Assembly (NCBI GenBank): GCA_030600865.1
Contig: JAUVUS010000007.1
Span: 1 to 16,539 of the forward strand
From: Bacteroidales bacterium
GTDB lineage: Bacteria; Bacteroidota; Bacteroidia; Bacteroidales; UBA12077
Direction of reading: 5' to 3'
DNA length: 16,539 nt
Shown: positions 8,913 to 15,983 of the stretch, one piece after another
Position numbering within the stretch: position 1 is the stretch's first letter
Layout: the number at the start of each line of letters is the position of its first letter
The notes under the pieces: generated by a model
Seen by the model: only the letters and a program-made list of their open reading frames with translations
The model's database searches: none
What the model was told of the DNA's origin: nothing
Made by a program: the position numbers and the translations under genes

Positions 8913-10366
8913 TAGATATCAATCCATGAAGGAATATTTCTTGATTTTGGTTTTCGACCATAAAATAAATCGTCCATATATAATGCAAATCGTCTGAAAA
9001 TATATGAATTATTAATGCCCCAACGAATAAAATTATGCATATAATTATTTGGATGAGCATACGGACATGCTGCCATACAACGCCCACAATCGGTTCCTGA
9101 TGTGCACCAGTAGGTAAAACAACTTTCATGATTTATTTTCCAGCGTAACACTCCTTTTATTTCTTCTCTCTGGTTGAAAGATATTGAGCTCGATGGACAT
9201 ACATCGGCACACTTTTTACAAATTCCGCAAAAATCAATTACCGATGAAAAATCTTTTCTTTTATCAATCACTAACGGGATATCAGTCGTAATAACTGCTA
9301 TTCGAACCCGTGGCCCTAACTTTGGAGTCATTAACAAGCCCATTCTTCCTATTTCGCCTAATCCGGCATCACGAGCAACCAACGGACATATGAGTTCGTA
9401 ATTTCCATCAATATGAGCACGTGCAGAATAACCTAAATTACGAATAAAATACGCCAACTGTAATGCAATAGTGCCTGAACTTAAATATTGTTGCGTAGAT
9501 TCCATTACTACCGACCCTTTTGGTGCCGTTTGCATCATTTCATTATCCATTTCTATAGTAATTGCGATTGCATATTTTTGCTTGTTTGATATCTCCTTAC
9601 CATACAAATCGCCACGTCCTTTATGCGTGTATAAATGGTAATCTTTTAGCTCTGTGATTCCAACAGAATGAGCCCCGAGTTTTTTTGACCATGTTTTTAA
9701 ATAATTGCTGATTTTCGAAGGTTCAATATCTATCTCCTGTTCAGCAACAGGTCCATTAACAATTGGCTTTAAAGCTTCAATAACTTCTAAGTTTGCTTGT
9801 GCCGATGCAAAAGAAAAAGGATGATACATTGAAGAATCCGGAGATAATAAACCGGGGTTTTCTCTGAATTTATCGTCTAAATATTTTTTGTCGGCATTAT
9901 TTGAATAATAAGAATCAAATTGTTCTGTTCCCGGCTCAAGCTCATTACGCGAAAACATTACATTTCTTTCGTCATGCTTTTCTTTTGGAATCTGAAATCC
10001 TCCCTGCCTGTCCGGCAGGCAGGCTTTAGCCTTTGGTCTTATTGGAAGAAGTAATAAAATAATTGATAAATAAACTATCGCCAACAAACTTATAGAAACA
10101 ATGTCTTTAAAGGGAAAATCATATAAATACAAAAATAAAAATGGTGCAAAAAATATGGTTGAAAAAATAAAAGCTATTCCGGATGCACGATATTCTTTTT
10201 CAGAAAAAGAAATGATTTTTACATAAAACATTACTAAAAACAATATCAGTCCTGTCCCTAACAACAATATATCAACTATAGATTGTTGGACTAATAACTT
10301 TTCCAAAGTTTGAAACTTTGGAAAAGATGCACTTATACTTTGTTGTAAAGCAAATATGTTAAGCAT
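8912..10366 (-). CDS. Reductive dehalogenase-like 4Fe-4S protein with three N-terminal membrane helices
   Basis: The 484-residue protein has three membrane helices at about 30-52, 62-82 and 88-108, then a soluble domain resembling corrinoid reductive dehalogenases and relatives. Key stretches are VGITELKDYHLYTHKGRGD (235-253), a LGYSARAHIDGNY stretch and ARDAGLGEIGRMGLLMTP (331-348). Cluster 1 cysteines are C380, C383, C386 and C390 (CGICKKCADVCP). Cluster 2 is C421, C427, C430 and C434, with C416 nearby. Positive residues after helix 1 and after helix 3 place the soluble domain in the cytoplasm by the positive-inside rule, which agrees with the lack of a Tat signal. The family reduces halogenated organics using cobamide, but Bacteroidota members are uncharacterised and dehalogenation is not shown here. 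It lies 63 bases after the peptide exporter gene. Two palindromic repeats sit in-frame in its N-terminal part. Confidence 0.8.
   Translation of the reverse strand: MLNIFALQQSISASFPKFQTLEKLLVQQSIVDILLLGTGLILFLVMFYVKIISFSEKEYRASGIAFIFSTIFFAPFLFLYLYDFPFKDIVSISLLAIVYLSIILLLLPIRPKAKACLPDRQGGFQIPKEKHDERNVMFSRNELEPGTEQFDSYYSNNADKKYLDDKFRENPGLLSPDSSMYHPFSFASAQANLEVIEALKPIVNGPVAEQEIDIEPSKISNYLKTWSKKLGAHSVGITELKDYHLYTHKGRGDLYGKEISNKQKYAIAITIEMDNEMMQTAPKGSVVMESTQQYLSSGTIALQLAYFIRNLGYSARAHIDGNYELICPLVARDAGLGEIGRMGLLMTPKLGPRVRIAVITTDIPLVIDKRKDFSSVIDFCGICKKCADVCPSSSISFNQREEIKGVLRWKINHESCFTYWCTSGTDCGRCMAACPYAHPNNYMHNFIRWGINNSYIFRRFALYMDDLFYGRKPKSRNIPSWIDI
10003..10023 (-). repeat. In-frame palindromic repeat encoding ACLPDRQGG
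   Basis: CCTGCCTG (10003-10010) and CAGGCAGG (10016-10023) are perfect inverted arms around a five-base TCCGG centre. The element is GC-rich in AT-rich surroundings. Read on the minus strand in the host frame it gives ACLPDRQGG (residues 115-123), just after the third membrane helix. I recognise this palindrome and peptide as a dispersed repeat seen in many Bacteroidota genomes, including inside genes; the copy number here cannot be judged from one window. Confidence 0.75.
10298..10326 (-). repeat. Perfect 14-bp-arm palindrome inside the coding region
   Basis: CTTTTCCAAAGTTT (10298-10311) and AAACTTTGGAAAAG (10313-10326) are perfect inverted arms separated by one base. It encodes residues 14-23 of the reductive-dehalogenase-like protein, before the first membrane helix. 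Its form suggests a second type of dispersed palindrome. A hairpin this strong in the first 70 bases of the message could also affect translation. Confidence 0.8.
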
Positions 10367-10383
10367 GATAAAATCTTTTGAAA

Positions 10384-10391
10384 CAAATATA
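10384..10391 (-). promoter_or_regulatory. Candidate -7 element for the reductive-dehalogenase-like gene
   Basis: The minus strand reads TATATTTG, an exact TAnnTTTG match 17 bases before the ATG at 10366. The nearest TTTG upstream is only 14 bases away, so the -33 side is poor. If real, this gene is not simply the tail of the exporter operon. The surrounding gap (10367-10429) shows no terminator. Confidence 0.35.
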
Positions 10392-10429
10392 TGATTCTAA
10401 AATGACAAAAGGGTTTAAATTTAATTCTG

Positions 10430-12604
10430 CTAAGTTGCATTAATAAGTAAATCGTTCCAGTAATCGCTATAAATATTTTCTGTTTTAAGTAATTCGCTAT
10501 GAGAACCTTCTATTTGAATTTTACCGTTTTCGAGAATATAAATACGGTCGCTGATGTTTTTTAATACATGTAAACGATGAGAAATGTAGAAAACAGCAAT
10601 ATTTGCTTTTAATTTATTCAATAATTCTATTGTGAATTTTTCTGTCTCTCTATCCATGGCCGCAGTTGCTTCATCAAGAATAAGTATTTGCGGTTTACGA
10701 TATAATGCACGCGCAAGAGCAATAATCTGCTTTTGTCCACCTGATAAGTTTATCCCCTCTTCTCCAAGAATAGTCATATATCCTTGCGGTAAGCTATCAA
10801 TGTGTTTTTCAAAGCCAAATTCAGTTAGGAATTTTAAAACACTTTCGGCTTCTTTTTGTGAATCATCAATACAAATATTATCGATTACATTACCGTTAAA
10901 AATATGTATATCTTGCGGAACTACTCCAAGTATATTACGCCATGAGTTTGTATTAAAATCTTGCAATAAAAAATTATTATTAATGATAATATTACCTGAT
11001 TCCGGTTTGTAAATTTTCTGTAATAAATAAGCAAACGTGCTTTTCCCGCAGCCACTTTCACCAATCAGGGATATCAATTCTCCCTTTTTTATTGTGATAT
11101 TAATATTTTCCAAAATTCTTTTACGACCCGGAAATCTAAATGCCAAATCCTTAATTTCCAGATTTTCGAAATTGATTTCTTCTATTTTTTTCAGATTGTT
11201 ATTTTCGGGTGTAATACTTGTGAATTCGTACATCCTGTTAAATGCAACTTTTGCTTCGTTTAAGGGAATTGCAATAAGTGCCAGATTGCTTATTGAAGGC
11301 AATAAGCTTGATGATATTCCCAAAATAGCCATTAATCCACCAATAAGCATCTTATCTGAATAAACAAGCCAGGAATTATATATTAAAATCAAGCTTAAAA
11401 AAATAACACCTGCAAAACCTGCAATAAAGCTTAGCCTGACATTTATTTTTCCTAAGTTAAATATTTTGTTTTGAAAATTCCCGTAAATAAGTTTGTTTAA
11501 ATCGGCAAAAAAGGATTGTTTATTAAAATTCTTTATTTCTGAAATACCCGACATAGTACTCACATAATTACTTTCGCTATAAGCATAAGCAGCCATTACT
11601 TCTTTTTGTGATGTAATAATTTTTTTGTTAAACCTGTATATAAGCAAAAAATAAACCGGCATACTTAAAACTGCAATTAGTCCTGTTTGCCATGAATAAA
11701 AGAATAAAAAAGAGATTGAAGTAATTGCTATTAAAGTATCGATAATATAATTTCCTACAATTTGAGTTATTACCTTTTGTACGCGAGTTGTATCATTTAA
11801 CCTGGCAACAAGTTCACCAATTTTTCGTGTATCAAAAAATGATTTGGGAAGATGTAATAAGGCATTATAAAAAGAATCTATAATTCGGTTATTAAATTGT
11901 TTGCTTTGGGTAATTAACAGGAACTGGCGTATGGCTACAAACCCTGTTCTGGCAATAAGCAAAAAAGCTACTAAAACAATACTTAAAACTAATTTCTGTA
12001 AGTCCTTCGAAGGAAGTATATCATCAATAAGTTTTTGCGAAAAAACAGCCAGCACCATTCCTAACACCGAAATAGCAGCTCCAATTACAATGCTAATGGT
12101 AAGTATCTCATAATCTTCTTTTAATAAGTTAATAAACCAAGTATTCTTTTCTGATTTGATATTTTCTGTTTTCCGAAAAGACTCATTTGGTTCCAATGTG
12201 AGGCAGGATTTCGAAATCCAGATTTTTTCCAGTTCTTCTTTTGTATAAAAAATTATTCCTTTTGCAGGATCGCCAATAATAAATTTTTCGTTTTTGTAAG
12301 CATAACAAATAACATAATGTTGTAGCCTGTTTTCAATAGTAACATGAAGAATTAAAGGTTTTCCATGATCAATTAATGCCTGAATATCGGCTTCGTTACC
12401 TTCAGCATTAAATCCAATTTGGTTGGCTCCCTGGTACAAACCCAATAATGTAGTTCCTTGTTTCGAAGTACCGCTTAATTCGCGTAATTTTTCCAATGAA
12501 CTATTACCACCATAATATTTCGTTAAGGATAAAAGGCAGGCAACTCCACAATCTGATTGGTCTTGTTGCAACTCAAATGATCTCTTAATTAATTTATAAT
12601 TCAT
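10430..12604 (-). CDS. C39-peptidase ABC transporter (leader-cleaving peptide exporter)
   Basis: This 724-residue inner-membrane exporter removes double-glycine leaders and pumps out the core peptide using ATP. Residues 1 to about 135 are a C39 cysteine peptidase: QSDCGVACL with catalytic Cys19, HYVICY with His96 and GDPAKG with Asp112, so the full triad is present and active processing is expected. Residues about 165-445 are the six-helix ABC membrane domain. The ATPase has Walker A GESGCGKST (515-523), signature LSGGQKQ (620-626), Walker B LILDEAT (641-647) and an H-loop ISHRL. Length fits the family (about 700-730). The start abuts the stop of the thioredoxin-like gene with no gap, so they are translated together. 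The natural substrate is the GG-leader peptide encoded at 15751-15912. No HlyD-type adaptor accompanies it here. Confidence 0.95.
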   Translation of the reverse strand: MNYKLIKRSFELQQDQSDCGVACLLSLTKYYGGNSSLEKLRELSGTSKQGTTLLGLYQGANQIGFNAEGNEADIQALIDHGKPLILHVTIENRLQHYVICYAYKNEKFIIGDPAKGIIFYTKEELEKIWISKSCLTLEPNESFRKTENIKSEKNTWFINLLKEDYEILTISIVIGAAISVLGMVLAVFSQKLIDDILPSKDLQKLVLSIVLVAFLLIARTGFVAIRQFLLITQSKQFNNRIIDSFYNALLHLPKSFFDTRKIGELVARLNDTTRVQKVITQIVGNYIIDTLIAITSISFLFFYSWQTGLIAVLSMPVYFLLIYRFNKKIITSQKEVMAAYAYSESNYVSTMSGISEIKNFNKQSFFADLNKLIYGNFQNKIFNLGKINVRLSFIAGFAGVIFLSLILIYNSWLVYSDKMLIGGLMAILGISSSLLPSISNLALIAIPLNEAKVAFNRMYEFTSITPENNNLKKIEEINFENLEIKDLAFRFPGRKRILENINITIKKGELISLIGESGCGKSTFAYLLQKIYKPESGNIIINNNFLLQDFNTNSWRNILGVVPQDIHIFNGNVIDNICIDDSQKEAESVLKFLTEFGFEKHIDSLPQGYMTILGEEGINLSGGQKQIIALARALYRKPQILILDEATAAMDRETEKFTIELLNKLKANIAVFYISHRLHVLKNISDRIYILENGKIQIEGSHSELLKTENIYSDYWNDLLINAT

Positions 12605-13126
12605 CTATTCATTAACGTATTTTAGCAATTCATTTATTTTTGCTTTTCCTTTAAATATTTTTATAAGTTCACCTCGTTTACCAAAAATAAATGATGAAGG
12701 AAAGGGAGAATCACCAAATATTTGTTCAAATTTGAGATCTTTATCATAAAGAATAAACAAATTGTCGAAATCGAAAAGTCTGTATTGTTCTGCATAAGAT
12801 ATTAATATCTCAGGTTTCTCAATTGAAACCATTAATATTTGACAATTTCTAAACCCCTCAATATTTTCACTTATAATCTGAGTCTCATCTACACAAAATT
12901 CACACTCCGTATTTAAATATATAAAAAGTACTGGGACACCTTCTTTTAAATGTTTATTTGAAAAATTTCTTTCTACAAGTATTTCAAAGAATTCAAAATC
13001 AGGAATAGTTTTTATTTTTTTGTTAATATCATTTTCATACTGAATATGAAAAAATATTTTAATCAGCATATAAACAGTAAGCAATATAATAAGCAGTATT
13101 ACAAAATATTTTATAATTATTTTCAT
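12605..13126 (-). CDS. Membrane-anchored thioredoxin-fold protein (CEFC)
   Basis: The 173-residue protein has one N-terminal membrane helix (about 6-27) with a lysine before it, then a soluble domain that should face the periplasm. That domain reads as a thioredoxin/redoxin fold: strand VPVLFIYLNTE, active site C75-E-F-C78, helix, strand CQILMVSIEK, and SPFPSSFIFGKRGELIKIF with the likely cis-proline Pro143 and the usual strand-turn-strand. It resembles TlpA/redoxin proteins, though with a short divergent sequence. The likely role is thiol-disulfide exchange on an exported substrate. The gene lies four bases after a membrane protein gene and directly abuts the C39 exporter gene, and the locus peptide core has exactly two cysteines, so forming or correcting that disulfide is a reasonable inference. 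A general redox role cannot be excluded. Confidence 0.75.
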   Translation of the reverse strand: MKIIIKYFVILLIILLTVYMLIKIFFHIQYENDINKKIKTIPDFEFFEILVERNFSNKHLKEGVPVLFIYLNTECEFCVDETQIISENIEGFRNCQILMVSIEKPEILISYAEQYRLFDFDNLFILYDKDLKFEQIFGDSPFPSSFIFGKRGELIKIFKGKAKINELLKYVNE

Positions 13127-13130
13127 TATA

Positions 13131-13775
13131 TTAACTTACTGTAACCAACATAAATACAACAAATACAACCCAAATAAAAAGACCTAAACCATAAGTATAA
13201 GAAACAAGTTTCAAAGAATTCCAAAAAGATATTTCACCTTTTCTTTTTAATAAAAGAGTCAAACTAATCCAAAAAAATAGTTCATATAAATTAATAACGC
13301 TTAAAGGATATTTCAGAAAATCATAATTTAAATCTTTTATCCAATACAAAAGTGTATGCCAATTAAAATTAGTTAAACTCTCTACTGTGTAACTCTCGAC
13401 AAAAAAACTAAACCATATAATCTGTACTATTCCTGGTATTAAAAAAACATAATAAGATATCACTACAACAAAAAGTATTTTTTTGAAAGCTATATTAGTA
13501 AAATCTAATAAAATAGCTCCTGTCTTTATTATAGAAGTTATAAGAAAAAAATTTGCAATAACAAACAACTCGGATATTAACAGCCTAATTGCCATATTAT
13601 CACCAAAATGCTTAAGCTTTTCCTCAGCCACAGAAGAAGCAAACTCATTATAATAATGATTTATTAAAATGTTTTCATTTAAAATATGAAAGTTATAAAT
13701 CAACCTTGACAGGATATCAATTAACACGTAAAAAAGTAAGGCTAAAATCAGTTTTTTATCATTCTTGAAGTTCAT
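13131..13775 (-). CDS. Multi-pass membrane protein of the peptide locus, paralogue B
   Basis: The 214-residue protein is very hydrophobic with about five membrane helices (near 9-29, 62-88, 99-123, 160-176 and 190-212) and no signal peptide or catalytic motif. I do not recognise the family; the five-helix layout recalls Yip1-like proteins but this is weak. It is a paralogue of the gene just upstream: FLIPGIVQIIWFSF (111-124) matches LLIPDVLELIWFTF there, and VINLYELFFW (160-169) matches SINLFNILYW. The gene sits 13 bases after its paralogue and four bases before the thioredoxin-like gene, so it is part of the operon. Paired small membrane proteins next to a bacteriocin-like precursor are natural candidates for self-immunity, or for helping the exporter. 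Both are inference. Confidence 0.7.
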   Translation of the reverse strand: MNFKNDKKLILALLFYVLIDILSRLIYNFHILNENILINHYYNEFASSVAEEKLKHFGDNMAIRLLISELFVIANFFLITSIIKTGAILLDFTNIAFKKILFVVVISYYVFLIPGIVQIIWFSFFVESYTVESLTNFNWHTLLYWIKDLNYDFLKYPLSVINLYELFFWISLTLLLKRKGEISFWNSLKLVSYTYGLGLFIWVVFVVFMLVTVS

Positions 13776-13788
13776 AAATTACTTTAAA

Positions 13789-14415
13789 CTAAGTAAATAA
13801 ATAAAAGGTAAACGAATAGACAAATGAAAGTGGCCCGTAAAAACAAAATACGACTTTCATACTATCCTTAAGAGTAATTTTAAGATATCCTTTAATTAAA
13901 TAAACTAATAAACCCCAATATAGAATATTAAACAAATTAATTGAACATAGTAACTCATAGCTATAATTAGATAAGTTTTCATAATCTATTAAATTAACTA
14001 CTGATAATGGATTAAAATATTCAACATCAATCATGGAATAATCTGTTTTGATAAACGTAAACCAAATTAGCTCTAAAACATCAGGTATAAGTAAAAGCAT
14101 TTGAGCTAATAACACAATATACAGAACACCCCAGAATTGGACTTTTATTTTAATAAAAAGCTTTATTGCTTGATAAATTAAAACACTAATAACTGCAAGC
14201 TTTATAAATTCATATAATGGTGATAAAAAATAAATTACACTCCACACGTTTCTGAACAACCGCACACTGTTCATATTTCCACCTGTAAAATACTGCGGAT
14301 CGGTAATAATTATATCATGAATATAATAAAGTAATAATGAATTAACTACAGCGTAAAATAAAAAGAATTTAAATATTTCTTTACGATCTGTTACAATTTC
14401 AAAATTATTTCCCAT
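13789..14415 (-). CDS. Multi-pass membrane protein of the peptide locus, paralogue A
   Basis: I chose the ATG at 14415 (MGNNFEIVTDRKEIFKF, 208 residues). The frame could extend to a TTG at 14454, but that would overlap the previous gene by 50 bases instead of 11, and the ATG start lines up with the start of the paralogue. The protein has about five membrane helices and no enzymatic motif. Shared stretches with the downstream paralogue are LLIPDVLELIWFTF (108-121) and SINLFNILYW (158-167), at similar spacing from the N-terminus, which indicates an old tandem duplication with strong divergence elsewhere. The 11-base overlap with the upstream secreted-protein gene implies translational coupling. 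Function is unknown; immunity or transport assistance in the peptide system is suggested only by context. Both paralogue genes look especially AT-rich. Confidence 0.7.
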   Translation of the reverse strand: MGNNFEIVTDRKEIFKFFLFYAVVNSLLLYYIHDIIITDPQYFTGGNMNSVRLFRNVWSVIYFLSPLYEFIKLAVISVLIYQAIKLFIKIKVQFWGVLYIVLLAQMLLLIPDVLELIWFTFIKTDYSMIDVEYFNPLSVVNLIDYENLSNYSYELLCSINLFNILYWGLLVYLIKGYLKITLKDSMKVVFCFYGPLSFVYSFTFYLFT

Positions 14416-15700
14416 TTTCAATAAATTGTTCTTCGAGTGTTTCTTCCTTTTCAATATCGGTTTTAACCTGCTTATATAATGGATTTAACTGTATAATATT
14501 ATAATTATCCCAAAACTCTTTATTATACTTATAATCTTGTTTATACAACTCAACATCCTTAGGACTTGAAAATTTTCCCTTTATTTTTTCATACTCCGAC
14601 CGTTTTGTTAATATATTATTTACAAGTAATGTTGCTTTCGTGTATTGTTTCCCTTTTCCTGTATTCTTATCTGCATACTTTGCTATAACCAAGCTCATAT
14701 AATCAAATAAATAGGGATAATATTTTCCTTTAAATTCTTTATAATATACTGAATGCGACACAAAACAATCATCTTCAAAATTAACAGTCTTGAGTTGATC
14801 AAAATTTTTTACAAACTGAAATTTGAATGTATACTTTATTACAGCATAATTATCTTCTCTCACAGAAATCCTATGATTTTCAATAGCATTAAAACTACCA
14901 CCCAATTCTCCATAAAATTTCTTATCAAAGAATCTGATTTCAAAAATTCTTACAGAATCAATCATTGTTACATTTTCAAGAACAAAATCATAATTTTTAA
15001 TAAAGTCATTCGTAAAAATATGTTTTGTTATATACGATTTATCATGATGAGTAATAATATCCGTTGCTAACACTCTATACATTTGGTTGCTTTCTCCATT
15101 TATTTTGTTGAAAAGCTTAGATTTCCAATCATATTCAACGTAACTATTGCTTTTTCTTAGTTCATTTATTCTTACAAGATCTCCAATTTCGCTATTAATT
15201 CCCGGTTTTTGAATATCAATGGCAGCTTCAATTAAACGAGTGTAAGATTTGTCCTTTAGTACCAGTTCTCGGTAAAATCCATTTAACAGATACTTCTGTT
15301 TTGGGTAATTCTTTTTTATTTTTTTAGTAACATTCCTAATTATTTTTTTCAATTGCTCTTCGGGGAATACAATTACATTCTGCAGTTCGTAAATTTGTTC
15401 CTTAAGAAATATAACCATACTGTCAATTTGGGGAATTTCATTAACTACACATTCATACGATTTATATCCAATAGCAGATACAATTAATGTATCAGAATTG
15501 TTTTTAGCCGGAACATGAAAATTAAACTCCCCTGCTTCATTAGTAGATACACCAATAGGGCAACCCTTTATTGCAACATTAGCATACACTATAGGAGTAT
15601 CAGTTGAATCATTCAATACTCGTCCATTAATAGTTATATTTTGTGCTGAGCTATTTTGAACAAGAAGTAATAAAACTATATAAAACAATATATATCTCAT
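14405..15700 (-). CDS. Secreted CarboxypepD_reg-like domain protein of the peptide locus
   Basis: The 431-residue protein has a signal peptide (1-19, SSA before Gln20). A carboxypeptidase-regulatory-like beta-sandwich (about 21-105) follows, recognisable from INGRVLNDSTDTPIVYANVA, STNEAGEFNFHVP and LIVSAIGYKSYE. The remaining 320 residues carry the KKIKKNYPKQKYLLNGFYRE segment typical of a widespread Bacteroidota family of secreted or outer-membrane-associated proteins without known function, and contain many beta-strand-like stretches. In SusC/TonB-dependent receptors the same N-terminal domain precedes a plug and barrel, but no plug is seen here and the protein is too short for a 22-strand barrel. 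It is the first gene after the precursor peptide and hairpin, and overlaps the next gene. It could act at the outer membrane in release or reception of the peptide; that is inference. Confidence 0.75.
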   Translation of the reverse strand: MRYILFYIVLLLLVQNSSAQNITINGRVLNDSTDTPIVYANVAIKGCPIGVSTNEAGEFNFHVPAKNNSDTLIVSAIGYKSYECVVNEIPQIDSMVIFLKEQIYELQNVIVFPEEQLKKIIRNVTKKIKKNYPKQKYLLNGFYRELVLKDKSYTRLIEAAIDIQKPGINSEIGDLVRINELRKSNSYVEYDWKSKLFNKINGESNQMYRVLATDIITHHDKSYITKHIFTNDFIKNYDFVLENVTMIDSVRIFEIRFFDKKFYGELGGSFNAIENHRISVREDNYAVIKYTFKFQFVKNFDQLKTVNFEDDCFVSHSVYYKEFKGKYYPYLFDYMSLVIAKYADKNTGKGKQYTKATLLVNNILTKRSEYEKIKGKFSSPKDVELYKQDYKYNKEFWDNYNIIQLNPLYKQVKTDIEKEETLEEQFIENGK

Positions 15701-15716
15701 TTAATATCTTAATTTA

Positions 15717-15743
15717 AAAGGCCCTTTTATTCAAAGAGCCTTT
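15717..15743 (-). terminator. Hairpin between the precursor gene and the export operon (likely attenuator)
   Basis: On the minus strand AAAGGCTCTTT pairs with AAAGGGCCTTT through 11 positions (one G-U), with a five-base loop. It begins eight bases after the precursor stop and ends 17 bases before the next ATG. The run after the stem is TTTTAAATT rather than a pure T tract, so termination may be partial. A leaky stop here would give much precursor message and less exporter message, a common arrangement in bacteriocin operons. Confidence 0.7.
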
Positions 15744-15750
15744 GTTTTTA

Positions 15751-15912
15751 CTAAGCATTATCAGCCATACAATGTTGTGCATAAAGAGCATAAACATTAT
15801 TTATGTTTCCCTGATATCCTGTACTATCTAGAACCCATGCACCTAAATATCCACAGTAATCACTACCTCCACCTTGCAAATTTTCCATTTGCGTTAATTC
15901 TAATTTTTTCAT
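15751..15912 (-). CDS. Double-glycine-leader precursor peptide with two-cysteine core
   Basis: This 53-residue open frame starts at ATG 15912 and ends at TAG 15751. The first 15 residues, MKKLELTQMENLQGG, are a textbook double-glycine leader. If cleavage follows Gly15, hydrophobic residues fall at -4 (Leu12), -7 (Met9) and -12 (Leu4), matching the C39 recognition rule. Cleavage after Gly16 would put Gln, Glu and Glu there, so Gly15 is favoured. The 38-residue core is neutral to slightly acidic, with aromatic and Gly-rich parts (CGYLGAWVLDSTGYQG) and cysteines at 20 and 48 that could form one disulfide. I do not recognise the core as a known bacteriocin. A promoter lies just upstream, a hairpin just downstream, and the C39 exporter in the same transcript direction. 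It could be a bacteriocin or a signal peptide; the secretion route is well supported, the activity is not. Confidence 0.88.
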   Translation of the reverse strand: MKKLELTQMENLQGGGSDYCGYLGAWVLDSTGYQGNINNVYALYAQHCMADNA

Positions 15913-15951
15913 AATTAAACGTTTTAAATTAATAATAAAAATTTATCATAT

Positions 15952-15983
15952 CAAAGTTTAAAATAACTTTATACCTACACAAG
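15952..15983 (-). promoter_or_regulatory. Candidate promoter of the precursor peptide gene
   Basis: On the minus strand CTTG (15983-15980) is followed after 19 bases by TAAACTTTG (15960-15952). This is the Bacteroidota promoter pattern with one extra base inside the TAnnTTTG box. The box ends 39 bases before the ATG at 15912. It lies between the regulator gene and the precursor gene, so the precursor should have its own start site. Confidence 0.5.

Noticed and set aside
8866..9129. Minus-strand 87-residue frame at the end of the reductive-dehalogenase-like gene
   Set aside because: It overlaps the Fe-S region of the real gene in another frame.
13789..14454. Longer 221-residue form of membrane paralogue A starting at 14454
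   Set aside because: The start would be TTG with a 50-base overlap into the upstream gene; the ATG at 14415 aligns with the paralogue's start and gives a usual 11-base overlap.
15751..15912. Lanthipeptide or other heavily modified RiPP
   Set aside because: No LanB, LanM, LanC, radical SAM, YcaO or ATP-grasp enzyme is visible in the operon, so an unmodified or disulfide-only product is the simpler reading.
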